From NCBI RefSeq assembly GCF_013376455.1, contig NZ_CP045504.1, forward strand, positions 3,059,001 to 3,123,000: a DNA stretch of 64,000 nucleotides, in the 5' to 3' direction. Below are positions 8,438-15,537 of the stretch, piece after piece. Below the pieces are notes generated by a model. The model had not been told where the DNA came from. It saw only the letters and a program-made list of their open reading frames with translations, and searched no databases. Origin of the DNA: Desulfolutivibrio sulfodismutans DSM 3696 (GTDB lineage: Bacteria; Desulfobacterota; Desulfovibrionia; Desulfovibrionales; Desulfovibrionaceae). The translations under genes and the position numbers were made by a program. The stretch's first letter is position 1. The number at the start of each line of letters is the position of its first letter.

Positions 8438-9079
8438 TTACGGGGCGGCCGCCACGCTGCGGATGATTTTTTCCAGCATGGCCTCCAGGCGCTCCCAGGT
8501 GGCTGGGTCGTCAAGCGGCAGGCCGACGAATGTTTTTTCCGTCCGGGAGCGGACGGCCAAATGATTGATGGCCGCGCCCAGGAAGGCGTACAGGGCCGAC
8601 ATGTCCAGGGAGGGCGGCACGTCGCCACTTTCCACAAGCCGCATCAGCCGGTTCCCGCCGACTTCCCTGGCAGAGTCCAGGGCGTCGGTGAGTTCGTTTT
8701 GCTCCATGAACCGCCAGGCCAGGATTTCCAGGGTGAGCGGGCGGCGCAGCAGGCGTCTCAGGTAGTTGCGCGAGACGAGCACCAGGCGTTCGGCAAAGGG
8801 CAGGGCGGCCAGGGCGGCAACATCGCCACCAGCCAAATCCTCGACATCGGGCCAGAAGTCGCCGCTGTGGGCGAAGGCCGCCACAAGGCCGGGCAGTCCG
8901 CCGAAGTAGCGGTAGATGAGCACCTTGTCGACGCCCGCCTCCCGGGCCACGACATTGACCTTGACCGACCGGAACCCCTGCCGGGCCAACACCCGGCCGA
9001 CCGCATCCACTAGAAGGCGCATGGTGGCCTCGCGGTCCCTGGGGCGCTCGGCCTGGCTGTTCCGTTTTGCGCTGTCCAT
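8438..9079 (-). CDS. TetR/AcrR-family transcriptional regulator
   Basis: A 213-residue cytoplasmic repressor. Residues about 20-65 form the TetR helix-turn-helix (LLVDAVGRVLARQGF, VVAREAGVDKVLIYRYFGG); the remainder is the helical ligand-binding and dimerisation domain. The start MDSAKRNSQAE was picked over an upstream in-frame codon because the longer version would run across the operator palindrome at 9092-9107. That palindrome ends 12 bases before the ATG, indicating autoregulation. The downstream gene in the same orientation carries a near-identical site, so the regulator probably controls the outer-membrane-like protein. The inducer is unknown. Confidence 0.85.
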   Translation of the reverse strand: MDSAKRNSQAERPRDREATMRLLVDAVGRVLARQGFRSVKVNVVAREAGVDKVLIYRYFGGLPGLVAAFAHSGDFWPDVEDLAGGDVAALAALPFAERLVLVSRNYLRRLLRRPLTLEILAWRFMEQNELTDALDSAREVGGNRLMRLVESGDVPPSLDMSALYAFLGAAINHLAVRSRTEKTFVGLPLDDPATWERLEAMLEKIIRSVAAAP

Positions 9080-9091
9080 GCGGGGATGTTT

Positions 9092-9107
9092 GTCACCAAT
9101 CAGTGAC
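9092..9107. promoter_or_regulatory. TetR operator candidate upstream of tetR
   Basis: GTCACCAATCAGTGAC is a palindrome 12 bases upstream of the TetR start codon and matches 14 of 16 bases of the site at 8405-8420. Its position suits autorepression. It lies about 90 bases from the left end of the insertion sequence. Confidence 0.65.
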
Positions 9108-9196
9108 TTCGTCAAGCACGATGTGTCCCTGCTCTGAAAGTCGCCCCTGGCCGAAGATTCCGCCACACCCGAAAACGGGGGTCCGGGGGGATGTGC

Positions 9197-9246
9197 AACC
9201 GGGAACATCGCTGACACTTTGGACCGGGTACATCCCTGACACTTTT
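9197..9246 (+). repeat. IS left end with two 25-bp-spaced motifs
   Basis: The outer motif AACCGGGAACATCGCTGACA and the inner motif GACCGGGTACATCCCTGACA are offset by 25 bases. The end overlaps the transposase stop codon. Confidence 0.75.
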
Positions 9247-10417
9247 ACCCGATCAAGCGCCTCACCGGGACCACATGTTTCGGCTCTTCGGAGATCAATC
9301 CCCCGATGAGAATATCCCCGGCGTACACCAGCCATCTACCGTCATAATTCTGGATCAGCCCGATTCGATTTCTCCCGTAGGCCTCCCCGATAAATACCTG
9401 GCCGCCTTTCCAGTTGAACATCCCATCGCTACGAACAAAGCGACTTTCGAAGTATGGCGGATAGCTGAACTGTGGAGCCTCACGGGGAAAAGAACGCAAA
9501 GACCGACGATATATCGAACTTGGCGTCTTCTGCCCTAACGCCTCATGTGGGCGCTCATAATTGAACCGGTGCCGCCAACTATCAAACTTCTTTTGCTGTT
9601 CTGAAAGACTATCCTGTGGCGGCATTGTTGACTCAAGCTTCAACGTTTTATGCATTCGCTCGTGGCTACCGTTTTGCTCCGGCTTCCCTGGCTCTATGAA
9701 ATCAACGATGATGCCTAATTGAATCCACCAAACACTAAGTTGTGTAAATCCACCTATCCCGCTGGAGCCGAAAGGCGTCCCGTTGTCCACTCGGATTGCC
9801 TGAGGCAACCCATAGTCACAAAATACGTTTTCCATGGCCGATTTTGTATTTTCGAGTGTCTGGCGAGCATATCCCTTGCATGCCAGAACATACCTACTGT
9901 GCATGTCTGTTATCGTTAGTGGATAGCATATACTCCTGTCGCCAAGTCGGAACCATCCTTTATAATCAATAGCCCAGACGTCATTCGTATCTTGAGGAGA
10001 CAACAAATCATACCGTCGCAAACGTCCAGCAGACTTGCGCCGAATTTTTCTCGATTCTGATATAAACCCATGACGCTTTAATATTGCGCCAATTGTGCTT
10101 GGTGCTGGAGGATCACAAATTCCGTATTTATCAAATAGAAGTTGTGATAGCTTTTTCGGGCCCCAATACGGATACGTCTCACGAAGCAATAATATTTTCT
10201 CAATGATCGCATCAGACGTTTTGTGGGGGCAGTTTCTCGGGGCACGGCTAAACTCCTCGACGCTGCCTCGATCTTGAAAACGCCGGACCCATTTATACCC
10301 CGTCTCACGGCTGATCCCGAACCGCTGGCAGATTTCAGAAAACGGTTCGCTTCTGCGCGCTGCCTCAACGATGAACCGAGCTCGTTCTTCCATGGTCTCG
10401 ACCTTTTTCCAGGGCAT
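9245..10417 (-). CDS. IS481-family transposase
   Basis: A 390-residue DDE transposase. The N-terminal helix-turn-helix (RFGISRETGYKWVRRFQDRG) binds the IS ends. The catalytic core shows D in VWAIDYKGWF, D in IRVDNGTPFG and E in PGKPEQNGSHERMHKTL, followed by FNYERPHEALGQKTP, all standard for IS481 and related integrase-core enzymes. The start MPWKKVETMEERARFI is the usual one for the family and has GGAGGA seven bases upstream. The gene is intact, with no frameshift, so the element may be active. Codon use is less GC-biased than in its neighbours. Confidence 0.93.
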   Translation of the reverse strand: MPWKKVETMEERARFIVEAARRSEPFSEICQRFGISRETGYKWVRRFQDRGSVEEFSRAPRNCPHKTSDAIIEKILLLRETYPYWGPKKLSQLLFDKYGICDPPAPSTIGAILKRHGFISESRKIRRKSAGRLRRYDLLSPQDTNDVWAIDYKGWFRLGDRSICYPLTITDMHSRYVLACKGYARQTLENTKSAMENVFCDYGLPQAIRVDNGTPFGSSGIGGFTQLSVWWIQLGIIVDFIEPGKPEQNGSHERMHKTLKLESTMPPQDSLSEQQKKFDSWRHRFNYERPHEALGQKTPSSIYRRSLRSFPREAPQFSYPPYFESRFVRSDGMFNWKGGQVFIGEAYGRNRIGLIQNYDGRWLVYAGDILIGGLISEEPKHVVPVRRLIG

Positions 10418-10436
10418 CGGAGCTTCCTCCTCTGCC

Positions 10437-10486
10437 AAAGGTGTCAACCATGTACCCGGTCTATTCTGTCAACCATGTACCCGGTT
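10437..10486 (-). repeat. IS right end with two 25-bp-spaced motifs
   Basis: Read on the minus strand, the outer AACCGGGTACATGGTTGACA and inner GACCGGGTACATGGTTGACA are offset by 25 bases, mirroring the left end. It lies just upstream of the transposase ribosome-binding site and may include its promoter. Confidence 0.75.
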
Positions 10487-10518
10487 CGTACCGGAATGAT
10501 TCCCCCCGGGCGGGGTAC

Positions 10519-10574
10519 GGGGCGGCAGCCCCGATGGCTGTGCGGCGGGGTGGCAGCCCCGATTGCCGTGCGGT
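10519..10574. repeat. two tandem 28-bp GC hairpin units at the gpsA end
   Basis: Units 10519-10546 and 10547-10574 match at 24 of 28 positions. Each contains a GGGG(C/T)GGCAGCCCC hairpin core and then GAT(G/T)GC(T/C)GTGCGG. The array ends one base before the gpsA stop codon. The period resembles that of the array at 7104-7217, though the sequence differs. Confidence 0.75.
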
Positions 10575-10575
10575 A

Positions 10576-11568
10576 CTATTCGTCTTTGAGCGTACGGGTC
10601 ATGAGGGCGTGGACGGCGGCGGCGGGTTCCTGGTTGCGGTACAGGACGGCATGAACCTGCTCGGTGATGGGCAGCTCCACGCCGAGTTTTTGTCCCAGGG
10701 CGTGGACGGCCTCGGTGGTTTTCACGCCCTCGGCCACCATTTTCATTTCGCCCAGGATGTCCAAAAGCTTTTGGCCCTTGGCCAGTCGCATACCCACCTG
10801 CCGGTTGCGGCTTAAGTCCCCGGTGCAGGTCAGGACCAGGTCGCCCAGGCCGGACAGGCCCATGAAGGTTTCGGTATCCGCGCCCATGGCCTTGCCCAGG
10901 CGGCTCATTTCGTGGAGGCCCCGGGTGATGAGGGCGGAGCGGGCGTTGCTGCCGAACCCCAGGCCGTCGGCCACGCCCGAGGCGATGGCGATGATGTTTT
11001 TGATGGCCCCGCCCAGTTCCACGCCGCGCACGTCGGGGTTGGTGTAGACCCGAAAGGCCGGGGAGGACAGGGCTTCCTGGACCTCTTTGCCGGTCTTTTT
11101 GTGGGCGCAGCCCAGGGCCACGGCGGTGGGGATGCCGTTTATGACCTCGAAGGCGAAGGACGGCCCGGACAGCATGGCGAAGCGGGGCTTGAGCGCGCCC
11201 AGGACATCCTCGCAGACGTCGGACATGGGCATGAGCGTGTCGAGTTCGATGCCCTTGCTGGCGCAGATGATGGCCGGGTTCTTGGGCAGATATTTGAGGA
11301 ACCGGGTGTAGGCCTGGCGGATGAACTGGCAGGGCACGGCGAACAGGAAGTGCCGGACCCCGTCGGCCACATGGGCCGGATCGGTGCTGACGTCGAGGTT
11401 TGGGGCAAGGGGGCGGCCGGGCAGATACCAGGTGTTTTCGTGCAGGGTGCGGATCTCGTGCATCACCTTCTGCTCGCGCACCCAAAGCCGCGTCTCAAGG
11501 CCTTTTTTGGCCAGCATGTCGGCCAGGGTGGTGCCCCAGCTGCCTCCGCCGATGACCGCGATCTTCAT
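10576..11568 (-). CDS. gpsA: NAD(P)-dependent glycerol-3-phosphate dehydrogenase
   Basis: A 330-residue cytoplasmic enzyme that reduces dihydroxyacetone phosphate to sn-glycerol 3-phosphate for phospholipid synthesis. Visible are the Rossmann motif VIGGGSWGTTLADML at the N-terminus, SKGIE, MLSGPSFA, the catalytic lysine in LGGAIKNIIAIASG, and GLGDLVLTCTGDLSRNRQVG near the substrate site. Length is normal. It is transcribed away from the heme genes, and its 3-prime end abuts a tandem hairpin array and the IS element. Confidence 0.95.
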   Translation of the reverse strand: MKIAVIGGGSWGTTLADMLAKKGLETRLWVREQKVMHEIRTLHENTWYLPGRPLAPNLDVSTDPAHVADGVRHFLFAVPCQFIRQAYTRFLKYLPKNPAIICASKGIELDTLMPMSDVCEDVLGALKPRFAMLSGPSFAFEVINGIPTAVALGCAHKKTGKEVQEALSSPAFRVYTNPDVRGVELGGAIKNIIAIASGVADGLGFGSNARSALITRGLHEMSRLGKAMGADTETFMGLSGLGDLVLTCTGDLSRNRQVGMRLAKGQKLLDILGEMKMVAEGVKTTEAVHALGQKLGVELPITEQVHAVLYRNQEPAAAVHALMTRTLKDE

Positions 11569-11741
11569 GACTCTCCTCCGGATGATGCCGGGCGCGCCGC
11601 CTTGCGGGACGCTCCCCGGACCAGTTTTCGCCCCGGCATCGTCGTGACGCGAGGGTCAGGGCTGGTCAGGTTGCGTCTAGCACATGAAGGCGATAAGGAC
11701 AAAGCCTTTGATGACGGGCCACAGGGAGGGGCGGACCACGT

Positions 11742-12227
11742 ATGCCGAAAGAGACGAAACCCGTATTCAGCGAAACGGAGCGGCGCATCCTGCGCATGGC
11801 CCAGGCGGACCTGCCGGACTCGGCCACGCCCTATGCGGACATGGCTGCGGCCGCCGGGGCGACCGAGGCCGAGGTGCTTGATCTGCTGGCGCGTCTGAAG
11901 GAGAGCGGGGCCATCCGGCGTTTCGGGGCCACGCTTCGGCACCAGAAGGCCGGGTACGGGGCCAACGCCATGGTGGCCTGGTATGTGGATGACGACGACA
12001 TGGCCCGGGTGGGGAAATACATGTCCTCGCGCCGGGAGATCAGTCATTGCTACCACCGCATCAACTGCCTGGACTGGCCGTACAACCTCTACACCATGGT
12101 GCATGCGGGAAGCCCAGAGGAGTGTCGGCGCATCGTGGAGGAGCTGGTCCGGGAGTCGGGCGTCGACGACTACGCCATGCTTTTGAGCAGAAAAGAGCTG
12201 AAGAAGACGTCTATGGAATATTTTTAA
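11742..12227 (+). CDS. ahbB: siroheme decarboxylase subunit, AhbB-type
   Basis: A 161-residue Lrp/AsnC-like protein: a winged-helix N-terminus (FSETERRILRMAQADLP, TEAEVLDLLARLKESGAIRRFGA) and a C-terminal ferredoxin-like domain with SHCYHRINCLDWPYNLYTMVH. The WPYNLYTM.H signature marks the siroheme decarboxylase subunits of the alternative heme pathway (siroheme to didecarboxysiroheme), used by sulfate reducers, rather than amino-acid regulators. The RRFGATLRHQKAGYG stretch suggests the B subunit; the A subunit is the alternative. The tetrapyrrole gene hemL lies 860 bases downstream on the same strand, which supports a heme role. A GGGAGGGG stretch precedes the start. Confidence 0.75.
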   Translation: MPKETKPVFSETERRILRMAQADLPDSATPYADMAAAAGATEAEVLDLLARLKESGAIRRFGATLRHQKAGYGANAMVAWYVDDDDMARVGKYMSSRREISHCYHRINCLDWPYNLYTMVHAGSPEECRRIVEELVRESGVDDYAMLLSRKELKKTSMEYF

Positions 12228-12252
12228 TGCATTTCGGGTAGTGAGAACCGCT

Positions 12253-12576
12253 ATGACTACCAGCACAATCCTTCCCTTGCATCCCGGCGAGGTGTTGCAC
12301 GAAGAATTTCTCGCTCCCATGGGCTTGTCTCAGAATCGCCTGGGCCTGGACATCGGCGTCTCTCCCCGGCGCATCAACGAAATCATCCTGCGCAAACGCC
12401 GCATCACCGCGGACACGGCCTTGCGGCTGGCGCGGTATTTCGGAAACTCTCCCCAGTTCTGGCTCGGGCTGCAAATGGACTACGATCTTGATGTGGAGGC
12501 TGATCGCCTGAAAGACCGCCTGGAGCGGGAGGTCAGGATATACACCCCTCCAGTTGCACCGGCCCACGCCGGATAA
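12253..12576 (+). CDS. higA: HigA-family antitoxin, without a toxin partner
   Basis: A 107-residue XRE-type DNA-binding protein with the HigA family pattern LHPGEVLHEEFLAPMGLSQN, VSPRRINEIILRKRRITADT and FGNSPQFWLGLQMDYDL. HigA normally neutralises the HigB mRNA interferase encoded just upstream, but only 25 bases separate it from the ahbB stop and no HigB-like frame is present on either side. A GTG 12 bases upstream is another possible start; the Shine-Dalgarno signal is poor. It may be a relic or a stand-alone regulator. Confidence 0.85.
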   Translation: MTTSTILPLHPGEVLHEEFLAPMGLSQNRLGLDIGVSPRRINEIILRKRRITADTALRLARYFGNSPQFWLGLQMDYDLDVEADRLKDRLEREVRIYTPPVAPAHAG

Positions 12577-12604
12577 TCCCCAAACGCAAGAAGGAAGCTG
12601 TTCT

Positions 12605-13027
12605 ATGCCCCTGACATCGCTTGCCCCCAACCTCATGGTGAACGACGTGAACCGCACCGTGGACTATTACCGGCGCGTACTCGGCTTCGACTTCGCCATG
12701 GGCGTCACCGACGAAGGGCGGCAGGCCGTCTTCGCCTGGCCCGCCACCGAGACCCTGTGCTACGCCATGGTCGTATCCGGCCCGGTGCAGATCATGTTTC
12801 AGTCCAAAAAAAGCCTGGCCGCCGAACTGCCGTCACTGGAAAACGCCAAGCCCGGCGGGGCGTTCACCCTCTACATCGAGTGCGACGACCTGGACGCCCG
12901 CTATGCCGCCCTGGACGAGGACACCGCCTTTCTCAAAAGGCCCCATGTCACCTTTTACGGCATGCGGGAATTTTACATCAAAGATATCAACGGCTATATC
13001 CTGGCCTTTGCCCAGAAAGCCGCCTGA
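12605..13027 (+). CDS. VOC (glyoxalase/bleomycin-resistance) superfamily protein
   Basis: A 140-residue single VOC-fold protein. The beta-alpha-beta-beta-beta modules are visible as [22 protein letters not shown] in the first half and [20 protein letters not shown] to [14 protein letters not shown] in the second. The closing E/D..GY segment is usual for the superfamily. The metal ligands are not clear, so it could be an enzyme or a ligand-binding protein. The start MPLTSLAPN follows AAGGAAG; the upstream extension overlaps higA and is unlikely. It lies between higA and hemL with short gaps. Confidence 0.8.
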   Translation: MPLTSLAPNLMVNDVNRTVDYYRRVLGFDFAMGVTDEGRQAVFAWPATETLCYAMVVSGPVQIMFQSKKSLAAELPSLENAKPGGAFTLYIECDDLDARYAALDEDTAFLKRPHVTFYGMREFYIKDINGYILAFAQKAA

Positions 13028-13086
13028 AACCGCCCCGTCCCGGCCCGCCCGGCCCAACCTGTCACCCCCTTTCGGAGACACGCCTC

Positions 13087-14352
13087 ATGACCACTTCCGC
13101 CCAACTCTTCGCCACGGCCAAAACGCTCATCCCCGGCGGGGTCAACAGCCCCGTGCGGGCCTGCAAGAGCGTCGGCTGCGACCCCCTGTTCATCGCCCGG
13201 GCCGCCGGGTCGAAGCTTTTTACCGTGGACGGCGACGAACTCGTGGATTTCGTCATGTCCTGGGGGCCCATGCTCCTGGGCCATGCCCATCCCGGGGTGA
13301 CCGAGGCCGCCCGGGCGGCCATGCTCGACGGGGCCAGCTACGGCGCGCCCTGTCCGGCCGAGGTGGCCATGGCCCAGGCCGTGGTCGACGCCGTTCCCGG
13401 CATTGAGATGGTGCGCATGGTCAACTCCGGCACCGAGGCCACCATGAGCGCCCTGCGCCTGGCCCGGGGGGTGACCGGCAAGGACGCGGTCATCAAGTTC
13501 GAGGGCTGCTACCATGGCCACGGCGACGCCTTCCTGACCGCCGCCGGGTCCGGCGTGGCCACCTTCGGCATCCCCGGCACCCCGGGCGTGCCCGAGGGCA
13601 CGGTGCGCCACACCCTGACCGTGCCGTACAACGACCTGGACGGCGTGGCCGCCCTGTTCGCCGCCCATGACGACATCGCGGCGGTCATCGTCGAGCCGGT
13701 GGCCGGAAACATGGGGCTGGTCCTGCCCAAACCCGGGTTCCTGCAAGGCCTGCGCGAACTGACGACGAGGCATGGGGCGCTTTTGATCTTCGACGAGGTC
13801 ATCACCGGGTTCCGGCTGGCCTATGGCGGCGCGCAGTCCGTGTTCGGCATCGACCCGGACCTGACCTGCCTGGGCAAGATCATCGGCGGCGGCTTTCCCG
13901 TGGGGGCCTATGGCGGCAAACGCCGGTTCATGGAGCGCATAAGCCCCGAGGGCGACATCTATCAGGCCGGAACCCTGTCCGGAAACCCCGTGGCCATGGC
14001 TGCGGGTCTGGCCACCCTGGCCGCCCTGGCCCAGGCCGACTACGCCTGGCTGGCCGCGCGCACCGAGTCCTTCGCCTCGACCCTGGCGGGCATCCTGGCC
14101 GACAAGGGACTGCCCGTGGTGCGCAACCGCATCGCCTCCATCTTCACCCTGTTTTTCACCGAGTCGCCGGTCACGGACTTCGCCACGGCCAAGACCGCGG
14201 ACAGCGCCCGCTATGCCCGCTTCTACGCCCACATGCGGGCCCGCGGCGTGAACCTCGCGCCGTCAGGCTTCGAATGCGCCTTCACCTCCTTCGCCCATAC
14301 GGACGCGGACCTGGAGAAGACCCTCGACGCTGCGAAGGCCTTTGCGGGATAG
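13087..14352 (+). CDS. hemL: glutamate-1-semialdehyde 2,1-aminomutase
   Basis: A 421-residue PLP enzyme that converts glutamate-1-semialdehyde to 5-aminolevulinate, the start of tetrapyrrole synthesis in the cytoplasm. Diagnostic stretches are [15 protein letters not shown], the [16 protein letters not shown] phosphate site, [22 protein letters not shown] and the PLP lysine in [16 protein letters not shown]. Length is normal. The start follows GGAG at nine bases. With the siroheme decarboxylase subunit nearby it forms a small tetrapyrrole group. Confidence 0.97.
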   Translation: MTTSAQLFATAKTLIPGGVNSPVRACKSVGCDPLFIARAAGSKLFTVDGDELVDFVMSWGPMLLGHAHPGVTEAARAAMLDGASYGAPCPAEVAMAQAVVDAVPGIEMVRMVNSGTEATMSALRLARGVTGKDAVIKFEGCYHGHGDAFLTAAGSGVATFGIPGTPGVPEGTVRHTLTVPYNDLDGVAALFAAHDDIAAVIVEPVAGNMGLVLPKPGFLQGLRELTTRHGALLIFDEVITGFRLAYGGAQSVFGIDPDLTCLGKIIGGGFPVGAYGGKRRFMERISPEGDIYQAGTLSGNPVAMAAGLATLAALAQADYAWLAARTESFASTLAGILADKGLPVVRNRIASIFTLFFTESPVTDFATAKTADSARYARFYAHMRARGVNLAPSGFECAFTSFAHTDADLEKTLDAAKAFAG

Positions 14353-14383
14353 GGGCGGGCGGCCGCGCAAAAGGAGAACGGGC

Positions 14384-14578
14384 ATGGACAAGGAGCGCAG
14401 CATCATCATGGAGGCCCTGGTCCGGGGCATCCTGGTGGGCGGATCGGTGGGGGTTTTAGGCGGCATCTTTTTCATGGACATGCGCCGGGGGTTCACCCTG
14501 GGCATCATCGCCGGATTTTTCGCGGCGGCCACCCGCTTGGCCCTGACGGCCAAACGCGGCGGCAAAAAGGATTCCTGA
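14384..14578 (+). CDS. small two-helix membrane protein
   Basis: A 64-residue protein with two hydrophobic stretches (about residues 12-32 and 36-52) separated by MDMRRG, and a basic C-terminus. AAGGAG lies seven bases before the ATG, and it follows hemL by 31 bases, so it is probably co-expressed. No family recognised. Confidence 0.65.
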   Translation: MDKERSIIMEALVRGILVGGSVGVLGGIFFMDMRRGFTLGIIAGFFAAATRLALTAKRGGKKDS

Positions 14579-14588
14579 GTCGGACCAC

Positions 14589-14621
14589 GCCAAAGGCCGG
14601 AACCGCTCCCGGCCCTTTGGC
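14589..14621 (+). terminator. hairpin after the hemL group
   Basis: GCCAAAGGCCGG pairs with CCGGCCCTTTGGC (one bulged base) around an 8-base loop. It starts ten bases after the stop of the small membrane protein. No clear U-run. It sits between convergent genes and may serve both strands. Confidence 0.6.
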
Positions 14622-14748
14622 GGCGCCCACAACGGCGTCTTCAGGCAGTTTTCAGGGATTGGCCTTGAACGCGGGCGTACCGGGAAATCCCTTTCGCGGC
14701 GCGTGCGGCAAGGGCGTTCCCCTGTGCGGGACGGTTCAGCGGCCGCAG

Positions 14749-15306
14749 CTACTCGATGGCGATACGCCTGGCTGACGGCTCCAGTGCGGCCGTGCGCGGC
14801 ATGGTGATGGTCACCACCCCGTTTTTGCAGGTGGCCTTGATGTTGGCCGTATCCGCGTCCTTTGGAACGGACAGCACCCGCTGAAAAGCGCCGAAGCGGC
14901 GCTCCACCCGGTAATATCCCTTGTCTTCGGATTTTTCCTCCTGCTGTTTCTCGGCCCGGATGATCAGGCAATCCCCCTTGAGTTCGATGTGGATGTCCTT
15001 TTCGTCGATACCGGGCAGTTCGGCGCTCACCGTGTATTCCTTCTCCGAACCGGTGATGTCCACCTTGGGCTTGGCGACGCCGCCGGATTCCGGCCCGGAA
15101 AAGAATCCGGGCCACCCCTCCCGGGGAAAGCCGAAATTCCGCATGGCGTTTTCAAAAAACCGCGCCATGTCCGGATGCGGGGTGGGGAAGGGCGTTTCCA
15201 GAAAGGAGGGCTTTGCCGGGGAGGCTCCCGGCGCGGCCGGAGGGGCGGCGGTCTGTTCGTCCTCTTTCGTGAACCAGTTCCAGGGATTGAGCTTGGCAAA
15301 GTCCAT
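14749..15306 (-). CDS. small heat-shock protein, Hsp20/alpha-crystallin family
   Basis: A 185-residue cytoplasmic holdase chaperone. An N-terminal variable region rich in Pro and Ala is followed by the alpha-crystallin domain (PKVDITGSEKEYTVSAELPG to RVERRFGAFQRVLSVPKD) with the family block NGVVTITMPR. The C-terminal I-x-I motif appears as RRIAIE. I chose MDFAKLNPWNWF because GGAGGC precedes it closely; an ATG 12 bases upstream is possible. Promoter-like boxes lie about 40-60 bases upstream. Confidence 0.92.
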   Translation of the reverse strand: MDFAKLNPWNWFTKEDEQTAAPPAAPGASPAKPSFLETPFPTPHPDMARFFENAMRNFGFPREGWPGFFSGPESGGVAKPKVDITGSEKEYTVSAELPGIDEKDIHIELKGDCLIIRAEKQQEEKSEDKGYYRVERRFGAFQRVLSVPKDADTANIKATCKNGVVTITMPRTAALEPSARRIAIE

Positions 15307-15342
15307 AAGCGCCTCCATGGGTGGTTGGATTTTGCCAAAGAC

Positions 15343-15367
15343 ATAATATCCGACGCCCGGCAGTCAA
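15343..15367 (-). promoter_or_regulatory. possible hsp20 promoter
   Basis: On the minus strand TTGACT (15362-15367) is followed after 13 bases by TATTAT (15343-15348). The spacer is shorter than the sigma-70 optimum and nearer to heat-shock promoter geometry, but the -10 box does not match the sigma-32 consensus well. Confidence 0.35.
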
Positions 15368-15447
15368 GGCTGCCGCAGGGTTCTGCGCCTGAAGGGGCGT
15401 ATGGCCAGTGGAGGGAGGGCCGGACGGGATGGCCGGGCGGGAGGGAC

Positions 15448-15479
15448 AAAAAAGGCCCGGTCCTGGAAAGGGCCGGGCC
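15448..15479 (-). terminator. Rho-independent terminator of the tolC-family gene
   Basis: On the minus strand GGCCCGG and CCGGGCC form a 7-bp stem around a 12-base loop, followed by six Ts. It lies about 58 bases downstream of the TolC-family stop codon. Confidence 0.85.
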
Positions 15480-15537
15480 GTGGCTGATCGGTTTTGCCGC
15501 GTAGCTCGTACGGCGACATTTTTTCGCGGACGCGCGG

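Larger units (their letters stand above)
9197..10486 (-). mobile_element. complete IS481-type insertion sequence
   Basis: A single transposase gene flanked by inverted ends of about 50 bp (9197-9246 and 10437-10486, roughly 39 of 50 matching). Each end contains two copies, spaced 25 bases, of an ACCGGGTACAT..TGACA motif. Base composition is visibly less GC-rich than that of the flanks, a sign of recent arrival. The exact outer boundary and any target duplication are not certain. It sits between the TetR gene and gpsA and breaks no recognisable gene. Confidence 0.85.

Noticed and set aside
12228-12252. HigB toxin remnant upstream of higA
   Set aside because: Only 25 bases are available and no HigB-like C-terminal codons can be read in any frame.
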